In this document: positions 1 through 8,028 of the stretch, one piece after another
Layout: the number at the start of each line of letters is the position of its first letter
How positions within the stretch are numbered: position 1 is the first letter of the stretch
Assembly (NCBI RefSeq): GCF_902806285.1
Contig: NZ_CADCWA010000194.1
Location: 1 to 36,412, forward strand
Direction of reading: 5' to 3'
Length of the DNA stretch: 36,412 bases
DNA from: an uncultured Sphingomonas sp.
GTDB lineage: Bacteria; Pseudomonadota; Alphaproteobacteria; Sphingomonadales; Sphingomonadaceae
The notes under the pieces: generated by a model
Database searches by the model: none
Seen by the model: the letters and a program-made list of their open reading frames with translations, nothing else
What the model was told of the DNA's origin: nothing
Position numbers and translations under genes: made by a program

Positions 1-478
1 CCATGATCGGGATCACCGCGCCGTTCATGGTCATGCTGACGCTCATCTCGCCGAGCGGGATGCCGTCGAACAGCAGCTTCATGTCCTCGACGCTGTCGAT
101 CGCCACGCCCGCCTTGCCGACGTCGCCGGCAACGCGCGGATGGTCGCTGTCGTAGCCGCGGTGGGTGGCGAGGTCGAAGGCGACGGACAGCCCCTTCTGT
201 CCCGCCGCGAGGTTGCGGCGGTAGAAGGCGTTGCTCTCCTCCGCGGTGGAGAAGCCGGCGTACTGCCGGATGGTCCAGGGCCGCCCAGCGTACATGGTTG
301 CATAGGGCCCGCGGGTGTAGGGCGGGACGCCGGGGAAGCCGCTGTCGATCCCGGCGGCATCCTCGGGACCGTAAACGGTCTGGAGTCTGATCCCCTCGGG
401 CGTGGTGCGCGTCAGGTCGGCGCCCCGGGCCTCCTTCGCGGCTAGGGCCTTCCAGGCTTCGTGCTCGTCGGTCGACAT
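1..478 (-). CDS. scpA: Methylmalonyl-CoA mutase large subunit, N-terminal part (cut by window edge)
   Basis: This is the first 159 codons of a B12-dependent mutase that interconverts (R)-methylmalonyl-CoA and succinyl-CoA in propionate metabolism. The translation starts [10 protein letters not shown] and contains blocks typical of the substrate-binding TIM barrel: [20 protein letters not shown], the stretch with [20 protein letters not shown], and [20 protein letters not shown] near residue 110. It then runs off the left edge in [10 protein letters not shown]. The start ATG is at 476-478 on the minus strand. The B12-binding C-terminal domain would lie outside the window. The opposite-strand reading of the same bases is a shadow. 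The family is clear; whether the B12 domain is fused or on a separate subunit cannot be seen. Confidence 0.95.
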   Translation of the reverse strand, partial: MSTDEHEAWKALAAKEARGADLTRTTPEGIRLQTVYGPEDAAGIDSGFPGVPPYTRGPYATMYAGRPWTIRQYAGFSTAEESNAFYRRNLAAGQKGLSVAFDLATHRGYDSDHPRVAGDVGKAGVAIDSVEDMKLLFDGIPLGEMSVSMTMNGAVIPIM

Positions 479-718
479 GGCGTTTCCTGTACCTTGGCGA
501 AGGCCGGGGTCCAGTCCTAAACGAAGGAGATCGCGGATCTCCGCCCGCCCGCCGTCCGCCGCCGGTAACACGCATGCGGCTCCATCGAGGTCCGTTATGG
601 ACCCGATCCTTGTTCCCGCTCTGTTCCGATACGTCTATGTGGGTGCAAGGGAGCTTGCATGCCGGGACGGTCGCCAGAGATTGCAGCAGCGCACGGCGCT
701 GTCCGAAGGCGGCCTGAC

Positions 719-1459
719 ATGCGCCGCTTCCTTCCCATCGCAATCGCCGCCACCTTGCTCGCCCTGCCCTCGGCCGCGCTCGCTCAGGAAGCGGGGGCAA
801 CGGCATCCGTCACCCTGGGCGAAGGCTCGCTGAGCGGGCGCGCGATCCAGCTCGTGCTCATGCTGACTGTGCTGAGCCTGGCGCCGGGCATCCTGATGAC
901 GGTGACCTGTTTCACCCGCATCGTGGTTGCCTTGTCCCTGCTCCGCACCGGCATCGGCGCGCCGGGTGTGCCGCCCAATCCGGTGATCATCAGCCTCGCC
1001 CTGTTCCTCAGCTTCTTCGTGATGAGCCCGACCTTCGAGGCGGCCTGGAGCGCGGGGGTCAAGCCGTACAACGAGGGGCGGATCAGCGAGGAACAGGCGA
1101 TGGAGCGCACCGCCGAGCCGTTCCGCCGGTTCATGCTCAAGCATGTGCGCGACGAGGACCTCACCCTGTTCAATGACCTTGCGCCCGAGCAGGCGAGAAG
1201 CCGCGCGGAGGTGCCGCTGTCGACGCTGGTCCCCGCCTTCATGATCTCCGAGCTGCGCCGCGCGTTCGAGATCGGGTTCCTGTTGCTGCTGCCATTCCTG
1301 GTGATCGACCTAGCGGTGAGCGCGATCCTGATGGCCATGGGCATGATGATGCTCCCGCCGCCCTCCATTTCGCTGCCGGTCAAGATCATCTTCTTCGTGC
1401 TGGTGGACGGCTGGGCGCTGGTCGCAGGCTCGCTGATCCAGAGCTTCGGCGGCGGCTAG
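719..1459 (+). CDS. fliP: Flagellar type III export gate protein FliP
   Basis: FliP is a core subunit of the FliPQR export gate in the flagellar basal body. I placed the start at the ATG at 719 rather than 659. It follows a GAAGG-like ribosome site at about 704-708 and yields a proper signal peptide (MRRFLPIAIAATLLALPSA...ALA), as FliP proteins normally have. The 246-residue product is the usual length. Diagnostic stretches are LMLTVLSLAPGILMTVTCFT, FTRIVVALSLLRTGIG, FLSFFVMSPTF and the C-terminal LPFLVIDLAVSAILMAMGMM. Four membrane segments are predictable. No other fli gene follows in this direction: the next gene is convergent, so fliP appears to end an upstream transcription unit or stand alone. 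Confidence 0.95.
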   Translation: MRRFLPIAIAATLLALPSAALAQEAGATASVTLGEGSLSGRAIQLVLMLTVLSLAPGILMTVTCFTRIVVALSLLRTGIGAPGVPPNPVIISLALFLSFFVMSPTFEAAWSAGVKPYNEGRISEEQAMERTAEPFRRFMLKHVRDEDLTLFNDLAPEQARSRAEVPLSTLVPAFMISELRRAFEIGFLLLLPFLVIDLAVSAILMAMGMMMLPPPSISLPVKIIFFVLVDGWALVAGSLIQSFGGG

Positions 1460-1633
1460 GGTCCAGGCCCATGGACCGCAACGGCCGGATCGACCGGAGA
1501 AGGCCGCTGACAAGGAGTGCTGCGCAGCCGCCCTGCGGCTGGCTGCTTGCGGCAGCCGCTCAGGACCAGCTGCACCCAAGCTACGCGCAAGCAAGCAACG
1601 ACGAGGCAGGTCGCCATGTCCCCCGGGCATGGC

Positions 1634-1657
1634 TGAAGCAGCCGGTGGGCTGCTTCA
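1634..1657. terminator. Strong 10-bp hairpin, possible terminator for fliP
   Basis: TGAAGCAGCC at 1634-1643 and GGCTGCTTCA at 1648-1657 are perfect complements around a GGTG loop. It lies 175 bases past the fliP stop, in a convergent gap. There is no downstream T-run, so the terminator role is inferred. Confidence 0.4.
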
Positions 1658-1701
1658 CCTGCTCATCAGCGGACTTCTCCGGGTTGACCGCGCAGCGGCG
1701 G

Positions 1702-1746
1702 GCGGGTTCCCGCGCAGGCGGGCGTCGCTCCTGCGCCGGAACCCGC
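1702..1746. repeat. 17-bp inverted repeat, diverged REP-like element
   Basis: Arms at 1702-1718 and 1730-1746 match at 16 of 17 positions around an 11-base loop. The left arm runs into a small inner hairpin (CCCGC-GCAG-GCGGG). That core resembles the core of the repeat units at 25224-25313 and 9475-9554, so it may be a decayed member of the same family. Confidence 0.6.
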
Positions 1747-1781
1747 TTCGTCACGGCTGCCGCGGTTCATGGGTCCGGACC

Positions 1782-2420
1782 CTAGGCCAGCTCGGCGGCT
1801 TCGTCGTCGCGGTACTCGCCCGCCGCCCGCACCATCAGCCATTCGGACAGCAGCTCGAACGGCAGCGGCTCGGCGAAGGCCACGCCGACCTCGTCCCGCA
1901 CCCAGCGCACGATCGCCAGCTTGAGCGGCAGGCCGGGGATCATCAGGATCAGCCGCTCGTCGCGGTGCAGGGCCAGCGGCAGGGCAAGCTTCGCCCCGCC
2001 CTGGCTGATGTCCGTCAGCCGCGCGTCGACCCGCTCGCCTTCCAGCTGCACTTCGATCGGGCAATCGACCGTCACGCGCGGACCGCGGGGCTGGCAGACC
2101 TTCAGCAGCCGGCTCCCGAGGTGGGGCGCCGTCCGGACCAGGTCCTCGACGATCACCGGCAGATGGAAAGCGACGCCCGCCCGCCCTTCCCGCGCCCAGA
2201 CGATCGCGCCTGACAGCAGGCCGGTCCCGCGCAGCTCAACGGACACGCGCTCGCCCAAGGCCAGCGGCATGCAGGTTTCCAGCATCAGGCCGCCGACCGA
2301 CAGGTTGCGCACGCGGCACAGCCCTTCGCCGCGGCCATCCACCAGCAGCTTGCCCACCATGAACAGCGTCACCGTGCGCTGGTCCCGCCCGACCAGGGAT
2401 GTCGGGTCGATCGGTTTCAT
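1782..2420 (-). CDS. Double PilZ-domain protein (first paralogue)
   Basis: This 212-residue soluble protein carries two PilZ domains in tandem, the family that binds cyclic di-GMP. Domain 1 has the basic start RDQR (residues 12-15) and N39-L-S-V-G-G44. Domain 2 has R112-G-P-R115 and D137-I-S-Q-G-G142, the canonical DxSxxG. Domain 1 carries Asn instead of Asp in that motif, so it may bind weakly. The ATG overlaps the upstream gene's stop (ATGA, 2417-2420), so translation is probably coupled to the motA-motB operon. It aligns along its whole length with the plus-strand double-PilZ gene at 5166. By position it probably modulates the stator or motor in response to c-di-GMP; that role is inferred. 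Confidence 0.85.
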   Translation of the reverse strand: MKPIDPTSLVGRDQRTVTLFMVGKLLVDGRGEGLCRVRNLSVGGLMLETCMPLALGERVSVELRGTGLLSGAIVWAREGRAGVAFHLPVIVEDLVRTAPHLGSRLLKVCQPRGPRVTVDCPIEVQLEGERVDARLTDISQGGAKLALPLALHRDERLILMIPGLPLKLAIVRWVRDEVGVAFAEPLPFELLSEWLMVRAAGEYRDDEAAELA

Positions 2421-2854
2421 GCGGGCCTCGCTTGGGTGATGGCGACGTGACGCACCCTACCGCGGCCGAACGCCGTGTCGGCAGCGATGGCGACCAGCCG
2501 GCGGAACGCCTGCAGGTCCGGCAAGCGGCCGTCGGCTCCCGCCGCGAGCGGCGTGCGGAAAGTCCGGAGATTGATCGCGTGCAGCAGCAGCGGCATCCGG
2601 GCGGCGACCGCTTCGCTTTCTTCGGCCACAACCTGCAGCTGCACGTCGATGCTGGCATAACCGGCGAGCTGGCCGTCCTCGAACACTAGCGGCACCAGGA
2701 CGCTGCCCGCCGGTACGAACTGCGGCGGCTCGTCACTCGGGTCCCGTCCGGCCACCTGCTCGGCCGGGCGAAGCTGCGCGACGGCCAGCGACGCGCCGCC
2801 GCCGGCCAGCAGACCGCCGGCGACGACGGCGGCGAAGGTGAACGCCCGCTTCAC
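2417..2854 (-). CDS. Membrane-anchored hypothetical protein in the motAB operon
   Basis: I do not recognise this 145-residue product with certainty. It begins with a basic N-terminus and one hydrophobic segment (FAAVVAGGLLAGGGASLAVA, about residues 6-25), so it is an inner-membrane-anchored or exported periplasmic protein. The remainder is a compact domain containing PAGSVLVPLVFEDGQLAGYA and a C-terminal RHVAITQA. The GTG start at 2854 sits two bases after the motB stop, and its own stop overlaps the next gene's ATG. Small size, a single anchor and the position beside the stator genes recall FliL, which assists stators, but FliL motifs are not evident. Treat it as a stator-associated protein of unknown family. 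Confidence 0.75.
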   Translation of the reverse strand: MKRAFTFAAVVAGGLLAGGGASLAVAQLRPAEQVAGRDPSDEPPQFVPAGSVLVPLVFEDGQLAGYASIDVQLQVVAEESEAVAARMPLLLHAINLRTFRTPLAAGADGRLPDLQAFRRLVAIAADTAFGRGRVRHVAITQARPA

Positions 2855-2856
2855 CG

Positions 2857-3723
2857 TCAGAACCGGAAGCTGGCGTCGGTGGGCAGCGGCGAGGTGTCGT
2901 TGAGCAGGACCACCGTAATGCGCCGGTTCTCGGGCCGGGCGGGCTCCTGCGGGTAGACCGGCTGGGTGGCGGCAAGGGCGATCACCTCCGAAAAGCGGTC
3001 GGGCGTGAGCCCGCCCTCGATCAGCGCCGCTCGCGCGGCAAGCGCCCGACTGGCGGAGAGCTGCCAGTTGGCCGAGCTCTGCCCGCCGGTGCCGTCCGTG
3101 TGTCCTTCGATCGCCAGCTGGAGGTTGCTGCGCGCGAGCTTGCGCGCGACCTCCCGCAGCAGTTCGCGCGCATAGGGGTTCAGCACCGCGGTTCCGCCCT
3201 GGAACATCGAGCGGTTCGCTTCATCCATCAGGCTGACGCGCAGGCCCTCGCGGCTTTGCTGCATCTGGATCGCCTGACGCTCGGCCCGGGGTACGCTGGT
3301 GGGCTGCAGCAGCAGCTTCAGCTCCTCCGCGATCACGCGGAGCGAGGCGTCAGCCATCACCGCCGAGCCGCCTGCTGCCTTGTCATCCGAGGCAGCCTGA
3401 GCCGCCTGCGCTTGCGAACTACCGGCCTGGACGCGGGTTCGCTGGCTGCCGAGTCCGGGCTCCGCCCCGGGCGTGGTCTCGACCGTCTCCCCCGGGCTCG
3501 AGCTCGCGGTCGAGGGCGAGAAATATTCCGCCAGACCCTTGAGTTGCTGCTTGTCCGGGCTGGCGAGCAGCCACAGCAGCATGAAGAACGCCATCATCGC
3601 GGTCACGAAATCGGCATAGGCGACCTTCCAGGCGCCGCCGTGGTGCCCGCCGCCGACCGCCTTCTTGACGCGGCGGATGACCAGCGGCCGAACCGCCTCG
3701 GTGTGGAGGGCGCGCGTGGCCAT
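2857..3723 (-). CDS. motB: Flagellar stator protein MotB
   Basis: MotB anchors the proton-conducting stator to peptidoglycan. The start at 3723 (MATRALHTEA) is chosen because longer frame extensions run into motA and show no family similarity. Residues 31-55 (AWKVAYADFVTAMMAFFMLL) form the plug and transmembrane helix, with the essential proton-carrying Asp at about residue 38. A low-complexity Ser/Ala/Gln linker follows. The C-terminal OmpA-like domain has EGHTDGTGG and NWQLSASRALAARAALIEGG, the peptidoglycan-binding signature. It lies four bases after motA and is followed immediately by the small anchored protein. The length of 288 residues is normal. Confidence 0.95.
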   Translation of the reverse strand: MATRALHTEAVRPLVIRRVKKAVGGGHHGGAWKVAYADFVTAMMAFFMLLWLLASPDKQQLKGLAEYFSPSTASSSPGETVETTPGAEPGLGSQRTRVQAGSSQAQAAQAASDDKAAGGSAVMADASLRVIAEELKLLLQPTSVPRAERQAIQMQQSREGLRVSLMDEANRSMFQGGTAVLNPYARELLREVARKLARSNLQLAIEGHTDGTGGQSSANWQLSASRALAARAALIEGGLTPDRFSEVIALAATQPVYPQEPARPENRRITVVLLNDTSPLPTDASFRF

Positions 3724-3727
3724 CGGG

Positions 3728-4612
3728 TCAGGCCGCCGCCAGCGCGGGTTCGCTGCGCGCTTCCTGCAATGCGGCCTCCAGCTCCCCGAAGCTAGGCGCA
3801 TGTGCCGACGGCGTAAGCCGCCGCGCAAGCTCCACCGCGACCTGCACCGCCACACCCTGGGCGTACGCCACCACCGCCGTCTTCACGATCGCATAAGGCT
3901 TGCTGTCCTCCGCGACGATCTCCCCCAGCTTGGAGGCGAGCGGACCGACGAAGCAGTAGGACAGGAGCACGCCGAGGAAGGTCCCGACCAGCGCCCCGCC
4001 GATCATCCCGCCCAAGATCTCCACCGGCTGGTCGATCGAGGCCATGGTCTTGATCACGCCCAGCACGGCCGCGACGATGCCGATCGCGGGCAGGCCGTCG
4101 GCCATGGTCTGCAGCGCGTGGTGGGGCGCATGCTCCTCGGCATGGTGGCGGTCGATGTCCGCTTCCATGGCTTCCGCGATCTGGTGCGGATCGTCGAAGC
4201 TGACCGTCATCATCCGGAGGTAGTCGCAGATGAACTCAACGAGGTGGTGGTCCGCCAGGATCTGCGGATGGCGGGAGAAAATGGGGCTTTCGCCCGGCGC
4301 ATCGAGATGCCGCTCGATCCCGGTCGCGCCGCCCTTCTTGAAGGTGCTGAGCAGGCCGAACAGCAGGGTGAGCAGGTCGCGGTACATGTCGCTGGTCCAG
4401 CGCGGCCCCTTGAACGCGCGCGTGATGCCCTTGCCGGCGAGCTTGGCGGTGCGGACGGAGTTGGCGACCAGAAAGGCGCCGAGCGACGCCCCGCCGATCG
4501 CCACCAGCTCGTGCGGCAGCGCGTGCAGGATCACCCCCATCTTGCCGCCGGCGACGATGAAGCTGCCGAACACGCAGCCGAGGATGATCAGAAATCCGAT
4601 GCCGTTGATCAC
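3728..4612 (-). CDS. motA: Flagellar stator protein MotA
   Basis: MotA forms the pentameric ring around MotB and touches the rotor through its cytoplasmic loop. I chose the GTG at 4612, giving INGIGFLIILGCVFGSFIVA as the first membrane segment. The longer frame from 4702 adds 30 charged residues with no family support. A purine-rich AAGGAGGGAAGG stretch precedes the GTG, somewhat far upstream. Visible features: four membrane helices, the basic/acidic cytoplasmic loop (residues about 75-160), LPAIGIVAAVLGVIKTM and GALVGTFLGVLLSYCFVGPL with the functional prolines. The product is about 294 residues, typical for the family. It heads an operon motA-motB-anchored protein-double PilZ. Confidence 0.93.
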   Translation of the reverse strand: MINGIGFLIILGCVFGSFIVAGGKMGVILHALPHELVAIGGASLGAFLVANSVRTAKLAGKGITRAFKGPRWTSDMYRDLLTLLFGLLSTFKKGGATGIERHLDAPGESPIFSRHPQILADHHLVEFICDYLRMMTVSFDDPHQIAEAMEADIDRHHAEEHAPHHALQTMADGLPAIGIVAAVLGVIKTMASIDQPVEILGGMIGGALVGTFLGVLLSYCFVGPLASKLGEIVAEDSKPYAIVKTAVVAYAQGVAVQVAVELARRLTPSAHAPSFGELEAALQEARSEPALAAA

Positions 4613-4745
4613 GCTTGGCGCCCTGCCTTTCCTTCCCTCCTTATAGAGGCCGAGCGATCGGCAGCGGCGGGCGGGACCAGAATCAGGGGCGCATGACCGC
4701 AAACCGGTGCCGGCGATCTACAATAAGGGCCTGGGGAGGATGAAT

Positions 4746-5105
4746 ATGTCGCTTGCCGCCTATCAGCGCGTCCGCACGCTGGCCGAAACGCCGCGCGCCA
4801 CCGAGCATCGGCTGATCAGCGAAGTCACCCGGGTGGTGGCGGAGGCCTGGGAGGGAGGCCTGCGGGGAGCCGCGCTGATGCCCCCGCTGCATCGCAACCG
4901 CGAGATGTGGAGCACCTTTGCCGCAAGCTGCGGGGCCGCGGGAAACGCGCTTTCTCCGGAACTTCGCGCCGGCATCATCTCGTTGTCGCTATGGGTCGAC
5001 CGGCACACCAGCGCAATCATGGCGGGCACGGAGACGATCGAGCCGCTGCTGGAGGTCAACCGCCTGCTGCTGGACGGATTGTCGCCTGCGCGGCCGGCCG
5101 CGTGA
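4746..5105 (+). CDS. flaF: Flagellar biosynthesis regulator FlaF
   Basis: FlaF is an alphaproteobacterial factor that supports flagellin secretion and expression; in Caulobacter it acts with FlbT. The 119-residue product begins MSLAAYQRVRTLAETPRATE, a very characteristic FlaF N-terminus, and continues with RLISEVTRVV and a helical C-terminal half. I prefer the ATG at 4746 to that at 4740, because the ribosome site GGGGAGGA ends directly at 4740 and gives sensible spacing only to 4746. It is divergent from motA with about 130 bases between. No flbT or flagellin gene is adjacent in this window. Confidence 0.88.
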   Translation: MSLAAYQRVRTLAETPRATEHRLISEVTRVVAEAWEGGLRGAALMPPLHRNREMWSTFAASCGAAGNALSPELRAGIISLSLWVDRHTSAIMAGTETIEPLLEVNRLLLDGLSPARPAA

Positions 5106-5165
5106 CGCGCAAAGGGTGGCGGCTTCGCCCCTCCTCTAACCAACCGGTAAGAAAGGCTGTGCGAG

Positions 5166-5855
5166 ATGAGGGTTGAGCATGCACTGCGGAGCTTGGCCGA
5201 CAGCGCGTCCACGGAGTTGCGGGTGAAGGCACCGGTCCAGACCACGCTTTATTCATTGAGCGAACAGCCGCCGCAGCCGAGCGACCGGCGCGGCGGCGAA
5301 CGGCACCTTACCCTGTTCCGCGTCGGCACCGTTCTGATCGGCGGACGCCGCGAGCTGTGCCTGATCAAGAACATCTCGGCGGGCGGCATGAAGCTGCAGC
5401 TTTATTGCGCGGTGGAGGTCGGGCAGCCGCTCCAGGTCGAGCTGAAGACCGGCATGTCGGTCGCGGGCAGCGTCAGCTGGATCCGCGATGGACAGGTCGG
5501 CCTGACATTCGAAGCGCCGATCGACGTGATCCGGATCCTCACCCATGACGAGGCAGGTCCGCGACCGCGGATGCCGCGGATCGAAACGGACGCGCCCATC
5601 TGTGTTCGGCATGGCGCCTCGACCTACCGTCTTCGCGCGTCGGACATCTCGCAGGGCGGCGTAAAGGTCGGACACGCCGCCGGGCTGCCCGTCGACGCCG
5701 AAGTGGTGATCACCTTGCCCGGCCTGACGCCGCAACCGGGAGTCGTGCGGTGGACGGAGCATGGCTTTGCCGGACTGTCGTTCAACTTGCCGCTGCCATT
5801 GTCGGAGTTGGTCGCCTGGCTGGAAGGGCAGCGACCGTCCAGCCGGGCCGCCTGA
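5166..5855 (+). CDS. Double PilZ-domain protein (second paralogue)
   Basis: This 229-residue protein again has two PilZ domains. After a 40-residue leader without motifs, domain 1 shows RRGGER (41-46, the RxxxR arginines) and N69-I-S-A-G-G, with Asn replacing the usual Asp. Domain 2 shows D160-I-S-Q-G-G, the complete DxSxxG. Shared phrases with the protein at 1782-2420 (TLFxVG, DISQGGxK, PGL....VVRW or IVRW) show a duplication. It follows flaF by 60 bases and may be co-transcribed with it. It is convergent, seven bases apart, with the single-PilZ gene. Cyclic di-GMP binding is expected for domain 2; control of the flagellar motor is inferred from location. Confidence 0.85.
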   Translation: MRVEHALRSLADSASTELRVKAPVQTTLYSLSEQPPQPSDRRGGERHLTLFRVGTVLIGGRRELCLIKNISAGGMKLQLYCAVEVGQPLQVELKTGMSVAGSVSWIRDGQVGLTFEAPIDVIRILTHDEAGPRPRMPRIETDAPICVRHGASTYRLRASDISQGGVKVGHAAGLPVDAEVVITLPGLTPQPGVVRWTEHGFAGLSFNLPLPLSELVAWLEGQRPSSRAA

Positions 5856-5862
5856 CCCGGCC

Positions 5863-6273
5863 CTACTCGCCGACGGAGTCGTGACCCGGCCGCCACATCC
5901 ACTCGGCGGCACCCCGGCGCTCGGCTTCGGTCAGCTGACCCGAGAAGCCGGGCCGCCGGAACTCCGGCAATACCCGCGCGCGCGGCATGGGAACGTGCCG
6001 CAGCACGATCTCCGGCGCGAGCGGCTCCTCGAAGGACAGGCCGGCCCGCCCGTCGCGCACCCAGACGACCTTGGCGGCAACGCACAGCTCCTGACGGCGA
6101 AAGGCGACCGACGATCCCTCCACCGGCAAACCGTCGCCCTCGACCAGGGCGCCGTCGGCCGACAGGTTGCGCAGCCTGACGGGCACCGACACGCCCGATC
6201 GCTCCAGCGAAGCCGCCAGCAGCACTTGGCTGCGTCTCTGGCGGCGATTCTGACTTGCGCTGCTCAGGTCCAT
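5863..6273 (-). CDS. Single PilZ-domain protein
   Basis: This 136-residue protein has one PilZ domain. R10-R-Q-R-R14 supplies the N-terminal RxxxR motif and N36-L-S-A-D-G41 the second binding motif, again with Asn for Asp. The barrel is recognisable in KVVWVRDGRAGLSFEEPL. The C-terminal third (residues 95-136), rich in Arg and ending in WMWRPGHDSVGE, has no recognised domain. The start at 6273 (MDLSSASQNR) is preferred to the upstream ATG at 6363, which would overlap the divergent PAP2 gene. This is the third PilZ gene within 4.5 kb. Confidence 0.8.
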   Translation of the reverse strand: MDLSSASQNRRQRRSQVLLAASLERSGVSVPVRLRNLSADGALVEGDGLPVEGSSVAFRRQELCVAAKVVWVRDGRAGLSFEEPLAPEIVLRHVPMPRARVLPEFRRPGFSGQLTEAERRGAAEWMWRPGHDSVGE

Positions 6274-6319
6274 CCCGCGACCAATAGACGGGGAGGGTAA
6301 AACTTCGTTTAACGAGACG

Positions 6320-6925
6320 ATGATCGTTCGACTTCTCCTTGCCTGCGCCCTGCTGCTCGTCATCCTGGTCGCGGGGCTGCTGGGCGGTGGCGGGCTGTAC
6401 GGGGATCAGGCGACCGTTGCACACTTCGTGGGCTGGCGCGCCCGCTACCCGGACGCCGCAAAAGCGCTGATCTTCCTCACGCACCTGGGCGGATCGCCCG
6501 CACTTCTGGCGGCCGCCGTAACTGCAGCGTTGGCCACGGCCATCCGCCGCAGGTCGGCCGGGCTTGCCCTGCTGGCCACGATCCTCGGCGGGCGGCTGCT
6601 GATCGAGCTGACGAAGATGGCGGTGGGCAGGCCGCGACCGTCGCTCGACGCGCACCCGGTGTATGTCTTCTCCCAGAGCTTTCCCAGCGGGCATGCGGGC
6701 AACACGATGGTCACCTTCGGTGCGATCGCCCTGTTCGCCCTGCCCGAACGCTGGCGGGTGCCCGGGTTGGTGGCGGCGGCGACGCTCAGCGTCCTGATCG
6801 GCGCGACCCGGCCGATGCTGGGCGTTCACTGGCCGAGCGACGTGCTGGGCGGATGGTGCCTGGGCCTGCTCTGGCTGCTCGCCTGCTGGACCGTGTGGGA
6901 GCGCGTCAGGCGCCCGCGGACCTGA
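6320..6925 (+). CDS. PAP2-family membrane phosphatase
   Basis: This is an integral membrane phosphatase of the PAP2 (phosphatidic acid phosphatase type 2) family, acting on lipid phosphates such as undecaprenyl diphosphate or phosphatidate. All three catalytic motifs are present: K99-MAVGRPRP, P122-S-G-H125, and R164-PMLGVH170-WPSD174, containing the nucleophile/acid histidines. About six membrane helices are predictable over 201 residues, including an N-terminal signal-anchor. The start ATG at 6320 is divergent from the single-PilZ gene, and the 3' end overlaps the convergent methyltransferase by 20 bases. The exact substrate cannot be told from sequence. Confidence 0.9.
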   Translation: MIVRLLLACALLLVILVAGLLGGGGLYGDQATVAHFVGWRARYPDAAKALIFLTHLGGSPALLAAAVTAALATAIRRRSAGLALLATILGGRLLIELTKMAVGRPRPSLDAHPVYVFSQSFPSGHAGNTMVTFGAIALFALPERWRVPGLVAAATLSVLIGATRPMLGVHWPSDVLGGWCLGLLWLLACWTVWERVRRPRT

Positions 6926-7505
6926 ACAGCAGCATGCGGTTGTTGGCGGGCATGGCGCGCTCCGCCTCCAGCGCCAGCCCGCGCCTCGCGGCCTCCGCCG
7001 CGAGGTCGCCGACCCGGCGCAGGCCCCAGGACGGGTTGCGGCGCTTGAGGTCGGCGTCGAACAGGAGGTTCGATGGAGCGGTCGGCTCCCCCTCGACGAT
7101 CCACGGCCCGTAGAGGATCAGCGGCCCGCCGGCGGGCAGCAGCAGCGCCGCGCCGTCGAGCAAGCCGAGCGAGGCTGCCCATGGGCTGATATGCACCATG
7201 TTGATCGCCAGCACGGCATCGGCCGCGCCCACCGGCCAGTCGGAAGCGGTCACGTCGAGCTGAAGCGGCGACAGCAGGTTGGCGGGTCCATCCTGCGCTC
7301 GCCAGGTCTCGATGGACGCCAAGGCGGCTGGGTCGGGATCGCTCGGCTGCCATTGCAGCGTGGGAAAGCGCCGGGCGAACGCCAGCGCATGCTCGCCGCT
7401 GCCGCTCGCCACTTCCAGCACCAGCCGGCCTGCCGGCAGCCAGCCGGAGAGCACGTCGCTGATCGGTTCGGTGTTGCGCGCTGCCGCGGGGGATCTCAGC
7501 TTCAT
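6906..7505 (-). CDS. DUF938-family SAM-dependent methyltransferase
   Basis: The 199-residue product starts [20 protein letters not shown] and matches the DUF938 class of Rossmann methyltransferases. The SAM-binding glycine-rich loop is [15 protein letters not shown] (residues 30-44), followed by the acidic DPD at 56-58. Further family phrases are INMVHISPW (101-109) and LILYGPW (129-135). The substrate is unknown. The start CAT at 7503-7505 is eight bases past the preceding membrane-protein gene, so it is likely the last gene of the gcv transcription unit. Its 3' end overlaps the convergent PAP2 gene. Confidence 0.87.
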   Translation of the reverse strand: MKLRSPAAARNTEPISDVLSGWLPAGRLVLEVASGSGEHALAFARRFPTLQWQPSDPDPAALASIETWRAQDGPANLLSPLQLDVTASDWPVGAADAVLAINMVHISPWAASLGLLDGAALLLPAGGPLILYGPWIVEGEPTAPSNLLFDADLKRRNPSWGLRRVGDLAAEAARRGLALEAERAMPANNRMLLFRSAGA

Positions 7506-7513
7506 TGCTCCGC

Positions 7514-8005
7514 TCAGCTGCGCTGCGCCGCGAGCAGGCGCCGTGCACGCCAGGCGATCTCCAGGCGAGTGAAGGTCAGCAGGCCGAACAGGAAGCCGAG
7601 CGTGAGGTCGGTCAGCAGCATGGCCGCCGAGCCGCGCTCCAGGTTGGCAGGCGAGCCGATGAACCCGCCGGCGATGAACCGCAGTGCGATCACGCCCGCC
7701 AGCAGCAGCACGGCGGCGGGCGGACGCCGCCGGAGCACAGTGCCCGACCGGGGGTCGAGGCGCAGGCCGAACAGCTGCCCGCGGTGCCACCCGAGGCCAG
7801 CGCCCATGAGCAGCCCGGCCGCGGCCAGCGCCCAGCCGGTCGCGTCGGGCGGGTGGCGAACCAGCACATAGAGGACGACGGCCGCGTAGAGCGTCGGCGC
7901 CAGCCACAGGAAGCGGCCCGACAACGGCTTCTCACGTCCGGTCCGCCGCAAGCGGAACGCGATCACCAGCGCGAGCACCAGCAGCGGCCCGATGACCGTC
8001 ATCAT
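7514..8005 (-). CDS. Small polytopic membrane protein, possibly DUF1453/CcdC-like
   Basis: The 163-residue product begins [20 protein letters not shown] and has about four hydrophobic segments (3-18, 34-50, 58-72, 96-115) plus a weaker one at 130-147. The layout, with a basic [13 protein letters not shown] loop before the third helix, is like the DUF1453/CcdC group of membrane proteins, but I am not sure of that assignment. It starts 23 bases after gcvPB and ends eight bases before the methyltransferase, so it is probably co-transcribed with the glycine-cleavage genes. A functional link to glycine metabolism is not shown by the sequence. Confidence 0.7.
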   Translation of the reverse strand: MMTVIGPLLVLALVIAFRLRRTGREKPLSGRFLWLAPTLYAAVVLYVLVRHPPDATGWALAAAGLLMGAGLGWHRGQLFGLRLDPRSGTVLRRRPPAAVLLLAGVIALRFIAGGFIGSPANLERGSAAMLLTDLTLGFLFGLLTFTRLEIAWRARRLLAAQRS

Positions 8006-8028
8006 CAGGCTGTCGGCCGACAGGTCGA

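Larger units (their letters stand above)
1460..1781. other. Gene-free convergent intergenic region with four hairpins
   Basis: No convincing gene lies in these 322 bases between fliP and the convergent PilZ gene; the open frames here lack family signatures and ribosome sites. The stretch instead contains consecutive perfect or near-perfect hairpins at 1526-1542, 1542-1558, 1634-1657 and 1702-1746. None is followed by a T-run, so they are not classic intrinsic terminators, although they could end transcription from both sides or be repeat elements. Confidence 0.7.

Noticed and set aside
641-660. Possible sigma-54 type promoter (GG...TTGCA) or TGCAAG/CTTGCA operator upstream of fliP
   Set aside because: The GG-to-GC spacing is wrong for sigma-54. 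The 6-bp inverted repeat is real but too small to assign a regulator.
3724-3855. A 44-residue N-terminal extension of MotB
   Set aside because: It overlaps motA, is Arg/Trp-rich and absent from the family; the ATG at 3723 gives a normal MotB.
4613-4739. GCCGATCG near the motA start resembling a sigma-28 -10 box
   Set aside because: No TAAA-like -35 element at the right distance; single-box matches are common in this composition.
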